A stretch of 64,000 bases of DNA, taken from Dactylorhiza incarnata. Taxonomy: Eukaryota > Streptophyta > Magnoliopsida > Asparagales > Orchidaceae. The notes beneath the pieces are model-generated. The model was not told the origin of the DNA. It did not search any database and saw nothing but the letters and a program-made list of their open reading frames with translations. The stretch is taken from positions 7,836,001-7,900,000 of the forward strand of contig JAWHQI010000005.1 in assembly GCA_033032865.1 (NCBI GenBank), given 5' to 3'. How positions within the stretch are numbered: position 1 is the first letter of the stretch; the number at the start of each line of letters is the position of its first letter. Made by a program: the position numbers and the translations under genes. Positions 42,826 through 52,978 of the stretch are shown here, piece after piece.

Positions 42826-43864
42826 TGTTAAGTAGCTAGTTATATTGAGCTACAAGTGAAGAAGTGAGAGAGGAGAAAAAGAGATGGTCGCGAGCAAGCG
42901 GCGAGTCCAGATATACCCGCCGTGGCGAATGCCTCTCTTGATGTACAACCCTCATATATTCTGAGTCGGTGTGACCGGACGCGGATGAGGTCGTGATAGA
43001 AAGGGTGACCATGACGCAACGGACCGAACCGACGGAGGTCGTCAAGACCAGAAAGAGAAGGCCGGGGGGGGCAAACCTCCTTGGACGAGTGGACCTTGGT
43101 ACCACTCGCCCAAGGCCCCGGGTGAGTGGACCCTTGGTCCACTCGCCCAAGGACCCGGGCGAGTGGACCCTTGGTCCACTCGCACGAGTGGGGGGAGGGG
43201 GGCGAGTGGACCATGGATCCACTCGCCTAAGGGTATGGGCGAGTGGACCTGTGGTCCACTCACCCCGAGCAGCTGGGCGAGTGGACCAAGGGTCCACTCG
43301 CCCAGTGTGTTGAGTGGACCGTAAGGTCCACTCACCCAGTCAGGGAGGTGGACCTCGGTCCACTCGTTCGACCCCCGGCAAGGGGGGAGTGGACATCTCG
43401 TCCTCCACTCGCCCCCCTCTTGCATTGATCATTCGGGTTTGATATTGAGCTGCGGATAGTGGAATTTTGACTATCCGCAACCCAATTATGGGAAGTCTAT
43501 AAATAAACCCCCATGGGCACCTTGGGAAGGGTTGTTGGTACCCCCTCCTCCCTCACGTGTGTGTTGCGAGCAAGCACTACCCCTCCCCTCCCCTTGTCAT
43601 TGAAGGTGGACGGTGAGGTGATCCTTAGTGCCCTCCAAGGTGCCCAGGCTCAGCATTGGCTTGGGAGGGGAAGTTCCTTGTGAGCTTCCGGGTGTGTGGT
43701 GGGACCTCCACGCTACAGCATAAGGGGTCCGTTTGTGGACTTAGGCGTTCTTCAAGGGTAAGGTTCTTCGGTTCTTATTAACTGGTCAAGGGACTAGCTC
43801 GGGTCAAGTAAGGGTTAGATGCATCTCCCTTTCGAACGTCGAGACCAGTTCTCTGGTTTCAACA
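42826..43864 (+). repeat. Candidate solo LTR with hairpin repeats
   Basis: After the purine tract GATGAGGGGGGAAT the sequence starts TGTTAAGTAG. A plus-strand TATA box (CTATAAATAAA) lies near 43498. GGTTTCAACA at 43864 is a possible end. 43075-43375 is an array of imperfect palindromes GAGTGGACC..GGTCCACTCGCCC, about eight hairpins. I found no primer site after it and no matching target duplication, so the ends are provisional. Confidence 0.4.
43075..43410. repeat. Hairpin array GAGTGGACC/GGTCCACTC
   Basis: About eight inverted pairs of GAGTGGACC with GGTCCACTC, separated by 2-8 variable bases and joined by GCCCAAGGNCCCGGGCGAG-type linkers. The apparent Trp/Thr/Arg-rich ORFs on both strands come from the repeat. 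Confidence 0.85.
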
Positions 43865-44920
43865 CTCGCGGCAGGCAATGTTATTGATTTTAAACTTGTG
43901 TTACAGCTAAAGTTCCATTCAAATACATGAAAAATAATGCAGAGCTTGAAGAAAAGAGCTGGCGGCCAGGAAGGATGTCGCTGAGGTCACCGAGGTCGAT
44001 GGGAGCTAAAGGAGACTGCCAAAGTTGTTCAAATGACTGGTCTGATGGAGACCGCTCAGGTCGCACTCCTGAGACAGCTGAGATCGTCTATAGAGTCCAA
44101 AATTGGCCAGGGAAAGAGGTAGTCGCGGTCACAGAAATTGAGAACGCCTATGCAGGTCAAGCTGGAGGCCTGAATCCCAATAGTTCCTTTTCTGAGTACC
44201 CCTCCCCTCTATTTATAGACATGAGCGCCTGCCCAAATGGGCAGGTCTAAGAGTAACGAGCTGCTCGGGCCTACTGACATCGCCCGAGATCACTAAGATC
44301 ACCAAGACCGCCTGGGACAACCTAAGATCACCTGGGGAAGGCTGAGATCACCTGGGGAAGGCTGAGATCACCTGGGATAGGCTGAGATTGCCTAAGATAG
44401 GCTGAGATCAGTTATGATAGGATGGGATTGACTGGGACAGGCTAAGACTGCCTGGGATAGGCTAAGACTGCCTGGGACAGGCTGAGACCCCCTGGGATAG
44501 GCTGAGTCCGCCTAGGACAAGCTGAGACCGCTTGGGACACACTGAGACTGCCTAGGACAGACTGAGACCGCCTGGGATAGGCTGAGATCGCCTAGGACAG
44601 ACTGAGACTGCCTTGGATAGGCTGAGAACACCTGGGATAGTCAGACACTGCCTGGGAAAGGCTGAGACCACCTGAGATAGGCTAAGACTGCCCGGGACAG
44701 GCTAAGACTGCCTGGGACAGGCTGAGACTGCCTGGGAAAGGCTTAGATCTCCTGTGATAGTCTGAGATTGCCTACAGACTGAGACCTCCTGGGACAGGCT
44801 AAGATCGCCTGGGATAGGCTGAGACCACCTGGTACATGCTGAGACCACCTGGTACAGGCTGAGACAGTCGATGACCTGCATCAGTCAGCTCAGAGGGGAT
44901 CGCCAATTTTTGGGTAAACA
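43865..44920 (-). repeat. Gypsy LTR-like block (b) with 20-bp repeats
   Basis: A minus-strand TATA (CTATAAATAG, 44209-44218) sits in a segment that closely matches 59500-59590 (CCCTCTATTTATAGAC then GGGCAG). The block ends TTTTTGGGTAAACA (44920) followed by TGATCCCCCATTTTTT, on the minus strand a purine tract then TGTTTACCC, a good LTR start. The other boundary is unclear. GAGGTC/GACCGC words are frequent, as in 59.4-64 kb. Confidence 0.5.
44290..44880. repeat. 20-bp tandem repeats
   Basis: About 28 degenerate copies of a unit close to GACCGCCTGGGATAGGCTGA, with GAT/GAC, CGCC/TGCC and GATAG/GACAG variants. It lies inside LTR-like block (b). Confidence 0.85.
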
Positions 44921-45056
44921 TGATCCCCCATTTTTTCAAGTTTTTGAAAAAACTTCAAAAAAATAGAACTTACCCACGAGAATCGAGATCCACCTTTTCT
45001 GTCGGGACAAAACATGTGTATAAAAGAGTGCAAGTACCTGTGGGAACTTGCTAGTG

Positions 45057-45540
45057 CCTAAAGAAAGCTTGTAAACATTTAATTTCTCTTCTACAAAGAA
45101 GGGAAGTCAGTGCAAATATAAAAGAAACTTGTTATGTGAGTACCCGAAGAAAACTCGCGAGCACCTGCTTATCTCTGCAAAAGAGTAGTTAATGCAGATA
45201 TAAAAGAAACATTACGCGAGTACCTGAAGAGGACTCATGAGCACCTGCTTATCTCTGTAAAAGAGTAGTTAAAGCAAGTATAAGCGAAACATTACGCGAG
45301 TACTTGAAAAGAACTCACGAACACCTATTTCTATCTGCAAAAAGATATAAAAAATAGGTACATGAAATATTATACGCGGGTACCTGAAGGAAACTTGCGA
45401 ACACCTATTTCTATCTGTAAAAAGATATAAATAACATGTATATGAAAAAATTATACGTGAGTATTGAAGGAAAACTCGCGGACACATGTTTCTATCTGCA
45501 AAAAATATATGAAAAAACAGGTATATATATGTAAAAAATA
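45057..45540. repeat. 80-bp tandem repeats
   Basis: The word G(C/T)GAGTACC(T/C)GAAG begins at 45136, 45216, 45296, 45376 and 45457, a period of 80-81 bp. Units share CACCT..TATCT(C/A)TGCAAAA and become more diverged to the right. Confidence 0.85.
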
Positions 45541-46689
45541 TGTTAGGTACCTGAGACAACTTGTTGATATCTGTTTTATTCACATTTGAAATGCATAAGA
45601 AAGAACAACTTATTTATAGAGAGCGTATGAATGCTTATTCTTCATTACTTATTTTGGTGTTGATAAGATAATATCTATATACGAAGAGATGAGACAATAC
45701 CCATATTTATGGAAGGAGAAGATAACATTCTGGTAACCTTGTATTCACATACTCCAGGATAATGAGCGTGAAGTCAATATGAGATAATTTTTGACTTGTC
45801 GATAATAATGTTGCTAATGTTATTATGTCAGTTGATGCCAAGAAAACCCAACTCAATATATGATTTGAGAAATTTGAAGTCTTAAATAGATTAACCATGA
45901 GTCTGAGATAAAAACCCCAGGAATCTAGAAATCCCAAAATGATATATATAATTTTATGATACATGAAAGTATTAGTGACCAACAAATAATAGCCTAGTTA
46001 TTTGGCATTGTATTTGGGTACATACTAAAATCAATTTGTTTCTCTTGTAAGTAATATCAGATTGACCTTACATCAGTTGTTGGTAATCTATCACAACCAA
46101 TCCATTATCAAATGAAATCATCTATATTCAAGCAAAGCAAGTCGATTAACTCGACAAGGTATTATGGCAACTACTAACAATCATCACAAAGTAACAAATT
46201 GGGCTACCACTGCACATCTGCGAATAATTCAAGCAAGATGTGGTCTTAGTGGGTGTTACGCCCCGAAAGAATAGTCATAGGTGGTACTTCCACCCTTCAC
46301 ATCAAACAACAGAGGTGGTATTTCCACCTTTCACATCCACACATTTTAGAAGTATTAATATAAAAAAGCAGAAAGTAATGTATTAAAAAAAGCTTAAGAT
46401 ATAATTGAATAAATTCTGTAGTGAAGGATACGACAGTGGATATTGATATGAAGTTTGATATATCTGACTGCTGAGATAGTCTTCGCGATGATAACTACTG
46501 GTAGAACCTAAGTTACTGCCATACTTATTACAAGTAAAGCTAGAAAAGAAGAGATGCAGAAAACTCTGAACAAATGGGATATATATGAAACAAGAAATAA
46601 AGTGATATTATATATCATCTCTTTGCTTCTTTTACTGAATGGTAAATTCTCTGCTTGTAACGTTACTTCTGCTGGAGGAAAGATCATTA
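45541..46689. other. AT-rich spacer
   Basis: No supported gene. 46275-46345 has two copies of GGTGGTA.TTCCACC about 40 bp apart. The ORFs are short and atypical. Confidence 0.4.
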
Positions 46690-46825
46690 GATTATGGAGC
46701 AAAATAATCCTGTAATTTTCCTGCTTTCCATGGTTCATCTACCAGCTTCTGAAGAGTTCGATAATATTTGGTATCGTGACCAATGCCCATGTGATATTTG
46801 CAGAAGAGTTCACCATGACGATTCT
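46690..46825 (-). pseudogene. Gypsy gag fragment
   Basis: The minus strand encodes RHGELFCKYHMGIGHDTKYY followed by RTLQKLVDEPWKAGKLQDYF. This matches the Tat/Athila gypsy Gag pattern YCxYHxxxGHDTxxCxxLKxxIExL, with Tyr in place of the last Cys. Only about 45 codons remain. A nearby duplicate of AATGCCCATGTGATATTT (46850) suggests a local duplication. Confidence 0.55.
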
Positions 46826-47290
46826 TAGTCTTTGATCAATGCCCATGTGATATTTAGCCTTAAAGAAGGAGACAAGGGAACTTAGGTTGATGCGTAATTT
46901 AAGAAGGAATTTTATATGTTGTTGGACCTATCCAACTCTTCCTCAGTCATGCACAAAAAATATGTAAGCCCCCCCCCCCCCCCCCCCCCCCCAATTATTA
47001 TGTAATAGAGCCAAAATGAAATCTCAAACCTCTGAAAGGATTGGTTAATACCTCAAGCCAACAATTAATTACCAAGTGGAGATTAAGATAGGGTTACCAA
47101 GAATTCTGGGAAAGAAGAATAGCAGATGTTGAGTCGCTTAGGTTCGTCCCCCAAGTCATCCTCGATGCACATCATCCCCCTAACCCTTAATTCAAACTAA
47201 TTTCATGTGGCACCAACCAAGGGGATATGAGTAGAAGAAGCAGCAGTGGAGATAAACTGATATAAAAAAAATCAAAGCTAATAAACTCAA
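46826..47290. other. Spacer with poly-C tract
   Basis: No gene. A run of 24 C (46969-46992) is the complement of the G-runs in the copia LTRs, but the usual flanking CTAGAG and TGAATA are absent. CTCAA (47286-47290) is the left target duplication of the intact dimer. Confidence 0.5.
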
Positions 47291-48775
47291 TGTTGGAACC
47301 TTATCTTGATTTGAGTTAGGATCCATCTTTAATGTCTAAGTTTCTATCATAACACATCTTATAACTTAGATCAAATCCCATTAAGATAGAAGGCTGAAAA
47401 TATATATAATTAATAGGCTGAGAAAATAAGAGAAAGATAAAAATTATATATGTTCTCTGCATTCGACGAACGACTATCGACGTTCGACGAACGACGCTCT
47501 GCGGTCGACGAATGATATTCATTCTGCGCTCGACGAAATCCAGTTGTCTCAGCGGTCGACGAACAGACCCCGTCTCAGCGGTCGACGAACAGACCCAGTC
47601 TCAGCGGTCGACGAAAAGCTGCGTTCGACGATCTCAAGTCTACGTTCGATGAATATTCAACTGAAGCTCAGAGCGACGAATTAAATGTTCAGATCGACGA
47701 AATTAAAGCTGAGCTCGACGAAATTATCATCAGCAATTATATTTCTTCTTTCTCAGCTCGTCTAATATTCTCAGCAATATTTTAATCATTTCTATTTATA
47801 TATTGCTATATATTGCTGCCTTTATAAATTAACAATATAGCCATTGCAGCATTAAATATTATAGTCATTGCAGATAAGCAAAAGACGGCAATTTATCTTC
47901 TCGAGGAATCTAGGAAATGAAAGAGATATTATCTCCTTCCTTGTCGGGCAAGAATTCAAATCAGCCCAGAAGTCTTCTCCAGAATATATACAAAAAGAGG
48001 AGCAGAGAATAAGAAAAGGAGAAAATAAGAATAGAAGAGAGAATAGGAAGAACCAGGAAGAATAAACAGAGAAGCAAAAAGAAGCAGCACATATACAGAG
48101 TTCTTGATAAGAACAACATATATTATTTATCTTCTTTTTGCTAACTCTTCTTTGCAGAACATCTTCATCCTGAGACACCAATCAATATCATTTGCTCAGG
48201 ATCAAACTGGAGAAGAAGAAAAGGGTTATTACAATCAAGAGAAGAAGCCTCCACAAGCTGTCATCAATCTCAATCAGACAGGGGGAGCTCTTCAACATCA
48301 TATTCAAAGATCCAATCTCAACAACCCATCAGGATCTCTAGAGTCTTCTCAAGCAAAGAGAAAAATAATATATATTTTCCATTTTCTTTTTACCTGTATA
48401 AAGGGTTATAACTCCCTTCAAAATTTACAGCCATTGGTGGCAGGACACCTGATCAAAAACTTGTAGATTGGTTAGAGCACCTGATCAAAAGCTGCCTTGG
48501 TGTGTGAACACCTGATCGAAACTCCCTTGGTGGCAGGGCACCTGATCAACAACCTGTAGTGGATTCCTACCAAGTGTGGTAGAAGAGTAGATGTACCCAG
48601 GTTTAGTGGGGAACTACTATATATCTTTGTGTCATCTGTGATGTGATTATTTTCTTTTGCTGTGTTGCTGATTTCTTTATTTGCTCCTATAACTCACTCA
48701 GCATTACACATATATATATATCACTATTTTGAAATAACCCAAAGCTTGTAAATATTAAGAACTAACCTCCTTTCA
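47291..48775 (+). repeat. LTR 1 of the intact dimer
   Basis: The 1485-bp LTR starts TGTTGGAACC directly after CTCAA. It has a CGACGAA/GGTCGACGAA array (47465-47760), an AT-rich block, CACCTGATCAAAA repeats (48447-48570) and ends CCTCCTTTCA. The start is the inner of the two possible LTR starts. Confidence 0.92.
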
Positions 48776-48777
48776 AT

Positions 48778-48789
48778 TGGTATCAGAGG
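48778..48789 (+). other. Primer binding site, dimer unit 1
   Basis: TGGTATCAGAGG lies two bases after LTR 1. Only a single copy is present, unlike the minus-strand relatives. Confidence 0.85.
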
Positions 48790-48875
48790 TAGGTTGATTA
48801 TTTATACAGGCTAACACATGAATCATAAAGATCAATTAGTTCTTAATTTTTTTTAAGGGTTTTTTCTAAAATCTA

Positions 48876-49317
48876 ATGGCACAAGAAGATTTTTTTAATC
48901 ACTAGTCCACCAATCTGTAATTTGGATAGATTTTTCTTATGGCAAGTTAGAATTAAATTATATATGAATGACATAGATGAAGATATATACAAATCTATTT
49001 TGACAAGACCTCCATCTTCAATTTCTTCAACAGATGATCAAGAGAAGCTGAAAAGTGCTGATGCAAAAGCCATGGACATATTGGCTCAATCAATGTCAAA
49101 AGACATTCTTCAAAGAGTGGCTGATTGCACTTCAGCAAGGGGCATCTGGAACTCCCTCTCAAGGGTGGTAAATGAATCTTCTTCCACTTCTTCCACTAAT
49201 TGTATTTATGATGCAGAACCATTTTCAAGATCAAGTGAAGAAGAAGAAGAAGAACAAAAAGCTAGAGCTTTCTGCATGTTGGTCATATATGGCTCAAACC
49301 ACATCTCAGATGCATAA
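48876..49317 (+). pseudogene. Mini-Gag, dimer unit 1
   Basis: ATG 48876 starts MAQEDF, but a run of seven T (48890-48896) where unit 2 has six shifts the frame. The rest is open from 48922: WQVRIKLYMNDIDEDIYKSI, AKAMDILAQSMSKDILQRVA, ARGIWNSLSRVV, EEEEEEQKARAFCMLVIYGS. It ends at TAA 49315 after ISDA; unit 2 has the same stop, while relatives have Glu-type codons here. A coil-coding stretch (KEIIKEL type) follows untranslated to about 49650. No CCHC knuckle is present. Confidence 0.8.
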
Positions 49318-50081
49318 AAGGTAAATGAGGTAACTTCAAATCCCAACTCTACCTCTGAAAATTACAAATCAGATTTTAAAATTCTATATACAGATATAAT
49401 AAAATTTGAGAAGGAAATTATAAAAGAGTTAATAGAAATAAATATTTTAATTCCTGAAAATAATAAACTTAAAAAAAATTTGAAAAACTCAGAAGAACAA
49501 ATTATTTATTTGAAAAATAAGTCAACTAAAGAAAAAGAAATATTTTATGTTCAGCAAAATCAAAATAATTTTTCAAATTTATATTTTAATGAGATAAAAA
49601 GGCCAATATATCTAATTATAAGGCATTTGTTTTTATCTATTTTAAAACTTTTATAATTAAACAGCAATTATAAGATTCATTTAAATTTTTCCATCTTAAA
49701 AACAAAGTCAGATAACTTCACATTCTTACAGATTTTCTCCAAAATCATGTTGAACATTCTACTCAGATTGCATAGATCAGAAATGATCAGAGCACTGAGT
49801 GTGAGTCTCTTCTGATAAGGGGATTCTATAGAAGGAAGGTATCAGGCAATGTTTTCTGAATTTAAAATTCCTTAGAATCCAATAACAGCTGTAGCAATTC
49901 ATCATATTATTAAAATCCTATTAAAACAAAATCTAGGGAATCAGAATTGCTTAAATGTATTTTAAAAGAAAAAATAATATAATTTATGGTTAAATATTCT
50001 TCTATAATCTCTGACCCTAATGCTTTAAGTTATTCAATATTTTTTTTATGCTTAGGTATCCTAAACCAAATAGGGGGAGAT

Positions 50082-50135
50082 TGTTAGAACCTAGTCTTAA
50101 TTTGGATTAGGATCCCAACTCAAATAGGAGGAGAT
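50082..50135 (+). repeat. Doubled PPT and LTR-start region, unit 1
   Basis: AATAGGGGGAGAT precedes TGTTAGAACC (50082), and 54 bases on AATAGGAGGAGAT precedes TATTGGAACC (50136). Both resemble PPT plus LTR start. In this insertion the LTR starts at the inner site. Confidence 0.8.
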
Positions 50136-51618
50136 TATTGGAACCTTAGTTTTGATTTGAGTTAGGATCCATCTTTAATGTCTAAGTTTCTATCATAACA
50201 CATCTTATAACTTAGATCAAATCCATTAAGATAGAAGGCTGAAAATATATATAATTAATAGGCTGAGAAAATAAGAGAGAGATAAAAATTATATATGTTC
50301 TCTGCGTTCGACGAACGACTATCGACATTCAACGAACGGCGCTCTGCGGTCGACGAATGATATTCATTCTACGCTCGACGAAATCCAGTTTTCTCAGCGG
50401 TCGACGAACAGACCCCGTCTCGGCGGTCGACGAACAGACCCCATCTCAGCGGTCGACGAAAAGCTGCGTTCGACGATCTCAAGTCTGCATTCGACGAATA
50501 TTCAGCAGAAGCTCAGAGCGACGAATTAAATGTTCAGATCGACGAACTTGAAGCTGAGCTCGACGAAATTATCATCAGCAATTATATTTCTTCTTTCTTA
50601 GCTCGTCTAATATTCTCAGCAATATTTTAATCATTTATATTTATATATTGCTATATATTGCTGCCTTTATAAATTAACAATATAGTCGTTGCAGCATTAA
50701 ATATTATAGTCATTGCAGATAAGCAAAAGACGACAATTTATCTTCTCGGGGAATCTAGGAAATGAAAGAGATATTATCTCCTTCCTTGTCGGGCAAGAAT
50801 TCAAATCAACCCAGAAGTCTTCTCCAGAATATATACAAAAAGAGGAGCAGAGAAGTAGAAAAGGAGAAAACAAGAATAGAAGAGAGAATAGGAAGAACCA
50901 GGAAGAATAAACAGAGAAGCAAAAAGAAGCAGCACATATATAGAGTTCTTGATAAGAACAACATATATTATTTATCTTCTTTTTGCTAACTCTTCTTTGC
51001 AGAACATCTTCATCCTGAGACACCAATCAATATCATTTGCTTAGGATCAAACTGCAGAAGAATAAAATGGTTATTACAATCAAGAGAAGAAGCCTCCACA
51101 AGTTGTCATCAATCTCAATCAGACAGGGGGAGCTCTTCAACATCATATTCAAAGATCCAATCTCAACAACCCATCAGGATCTCTAGAGTCTTCTCAAGCA
51201 TAGAGAAGAACAATATATATTTTCCATTTTCTTTTTACCTGTATAAAGGGTTATAACTCCCTTCAAAAGTTACAGTCATTGGTGGCAGGGCACCTGATCA
51301 AAAACCTGTAGATTGGTTAGAGCACCTGATCAAAAGCTGCCTTGGTGTGTGAACACCTGATCAAAACTCCCTTGGTGGCAGGGCACCTGATCAACAACCT
51401 GTAGTGGATTCCTACCAAGTGTGGTAGAAGAGTAGATGTACCCAGGTTTAGTGGGGAACTACTATATATCTTTGTGTCATCTGTGATGTGATTATTTTCT
51501 TTTGCTGTGTTGCTGATTTCCTTATTTGCTCCTATAACTCACTCAACATTACACATATATATATCACTATTTCGAAATAACCCAAAGCTTTTAAATATTA
51601 AGAACTAACCTCCTTTCA
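50136..51618 (+). repeat. LTR 2 (shared) of the intact dimer
   Basis: The 1483-bp LTR is nearly identical to the other two but starts TATTGG instead of TGTTGG. This terminal change would harm integration but does not matter for an internal LTR. It ends CCTCCTTTCA, directly followed by a primer site (51621-51632). Confidence 0.92.
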
Positions 51619-51620
51619 AT

Positions 51621-51632
51621 TGGTATCAGAGG
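51621..51632 (+). other. Primer binding site, dimer unit 2
   Basis: TGGTATCAGAGG lies two bases after the shared LTR. Confidence 0.85.
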
Positions 51633-51717
51633 TAGGTTGATTATTTATACAGGCTAACACATGAATCATAAAGATCAATTAGTTCTTAATTTTTTTAAGG
51701 GTTTTTTCTAAAATCTA

Positions 51718-52161
51718 ATGGCACAAGAAGATTTTTTAATCACTAGTCCACCAATCTGTAATTTGGATAGATTTTCCTTATGGCAAGTTAGAATTAAATT
51801 ATATATGAATGACATAGATGAAGATATATACAAATCTATTTTGACAAGACCTCCATCTTCAATTTCTTCAACAGATGATCAAGAGAAGCTGAAAAGTGTT
51901 GATGTAAAGGCCATGGACATATTGGCTCAATCAATGTCAAAATACATTCTTCAAAGAGTGGCTGATTGCACTTCAGCAAGGGGCATCTGGAACTCCCTCT
52001 CAAGGGTGGTAAATGAATCTTCTTCCACTTCTTCCACTAACTGTATTTATGATGCAGAACCATTTTCAAGATCAAGTGAAGAAGAAGAAGAAGAAGAACA
52101 AAAAGCTAGAGCTTTCTGCATGTTGGCCATATATGGCTCAAACCACATCTCAGATGCATAA
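51718..52161 (+). CDS. Mini-Gag, dimer unit 2
   Basis: An open frame of 147 residues from ATG 51718 (MAQEDFLITSPPICNLDRF) contains the same blocks as unit 1, with EEEEEEEQKARAFCMLAIYG and the same terminal ISDA-stop. The domain is the N-terminal half of a copia Gag fused to the acidic tail; the UBN2 end and CCHC knuckle are missing. Downstream coil codons continue after the stop to about 52500, with one extra TAG (ATGTTTAGC, about 52396) where unit 1 has CAG. Confidence 0.8.
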   Translation: MAQEDFLITSPPICNLDRFSLWQVRIKLYMNDIDEDIYKSILTRPPSSISSTDDQEKLKSVDVKAMDILAQSMSKYILQRVADCTSARGIWNSLSRVVNESSSTSSTNCIYDAEPFSRSSEEEEEEEQKARAFCMLAIYGSNHISDA

Positions 52162-52978
52162 AAGGTAAATGAGGTAACTTCAAATCTCAACTCTACCTCT
52201 GAAAATTACAAATCAGATTTTAAAATTCTATATACAGATATAATAAAATTTGAGAAGGAAATTATAAAAGAGTTAATAGAAATAAATATTTTAATTCCTG
52301 AAAATAATAAACTTAAAGAAAATTTGAAAAACTCAGAAGAACAAATTATTTATTTGAAAAATAAGTCAACTAAAGAAAAAGAAATATTTTATGTTTAGCA
52401 AAATCAAAATAATTTTTCAAATTTATATTTTAATGAGATAAAAAGGCCAATATATCTAATTATAAGGCATTTGTTTTTATCTATTTTAAAACTTTTATAA
52501 TTAAACAGCAATTATAAGATTCATTTAAATTTTTCCATCTTAAAAACAAAGTCAGATAACTTCACATTCTTACTGATTTTCTCCAAAATCATGTTGAACA
52601 TTCTACTCAGATTGCATAGATCAGAAATGATCAGAGCATTGAGTGTGAGTCTCTTCTGATAAGGGGATTCTATAGAAGGAAGGTATCAGGCAATGTTTTT
52701 CTGAATTTAAAATTCATTAGAATCCAATAACAGCTGTAGCAATTCATCATATTATTAAAATCCTATTAAAACAAAATCTAGGAAATCAGAATTGCTTAAA
52801 TGTATTTTAAAAGAAAAATAATATAATTTATGGTTAAATATTCTTCTATAATCTCTGACCCTAATGCCTTAAGTTATTCAATATTTTTTTATGCTTAGGT
52901 ATCCTAAACCAAATAGGGGGAGATTGTTAGAACCTAGTCTTAATTTGGATTATGATCCCAACTCAAATAGGAGGAGAT

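Noticed and set aside
43075..43410. CRISPR-like alternation of repeats and spacers
   Set aside because: Plant DNA; units are imperfect palindromes of irregular spacing inside an LTR-like sequence, with no cas genes.
42836..43428. Trp/Thr/Pro-rich ORFs on both strands
   Set aside because: Produced by the GAGTGGACC hairpin repeats; no family resemblance.
45269..45583. 104-residue minus-strand ORF with internal repeats
   Set aside because: The repeats mirror the 80-bp tandem DNA units; no sign of a protein family.
48104..48466. Sense ORF of about 100-120 residues in family B LTRs (also 53789-54094 and 23582-23896)
   Set aside because: Recurs because the LTRs are copies; it ends in the GATCAGGTG repeats, has no similarity I recognise and is cut by stops in other copies. 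A leader peptide remains possible but unsupported.
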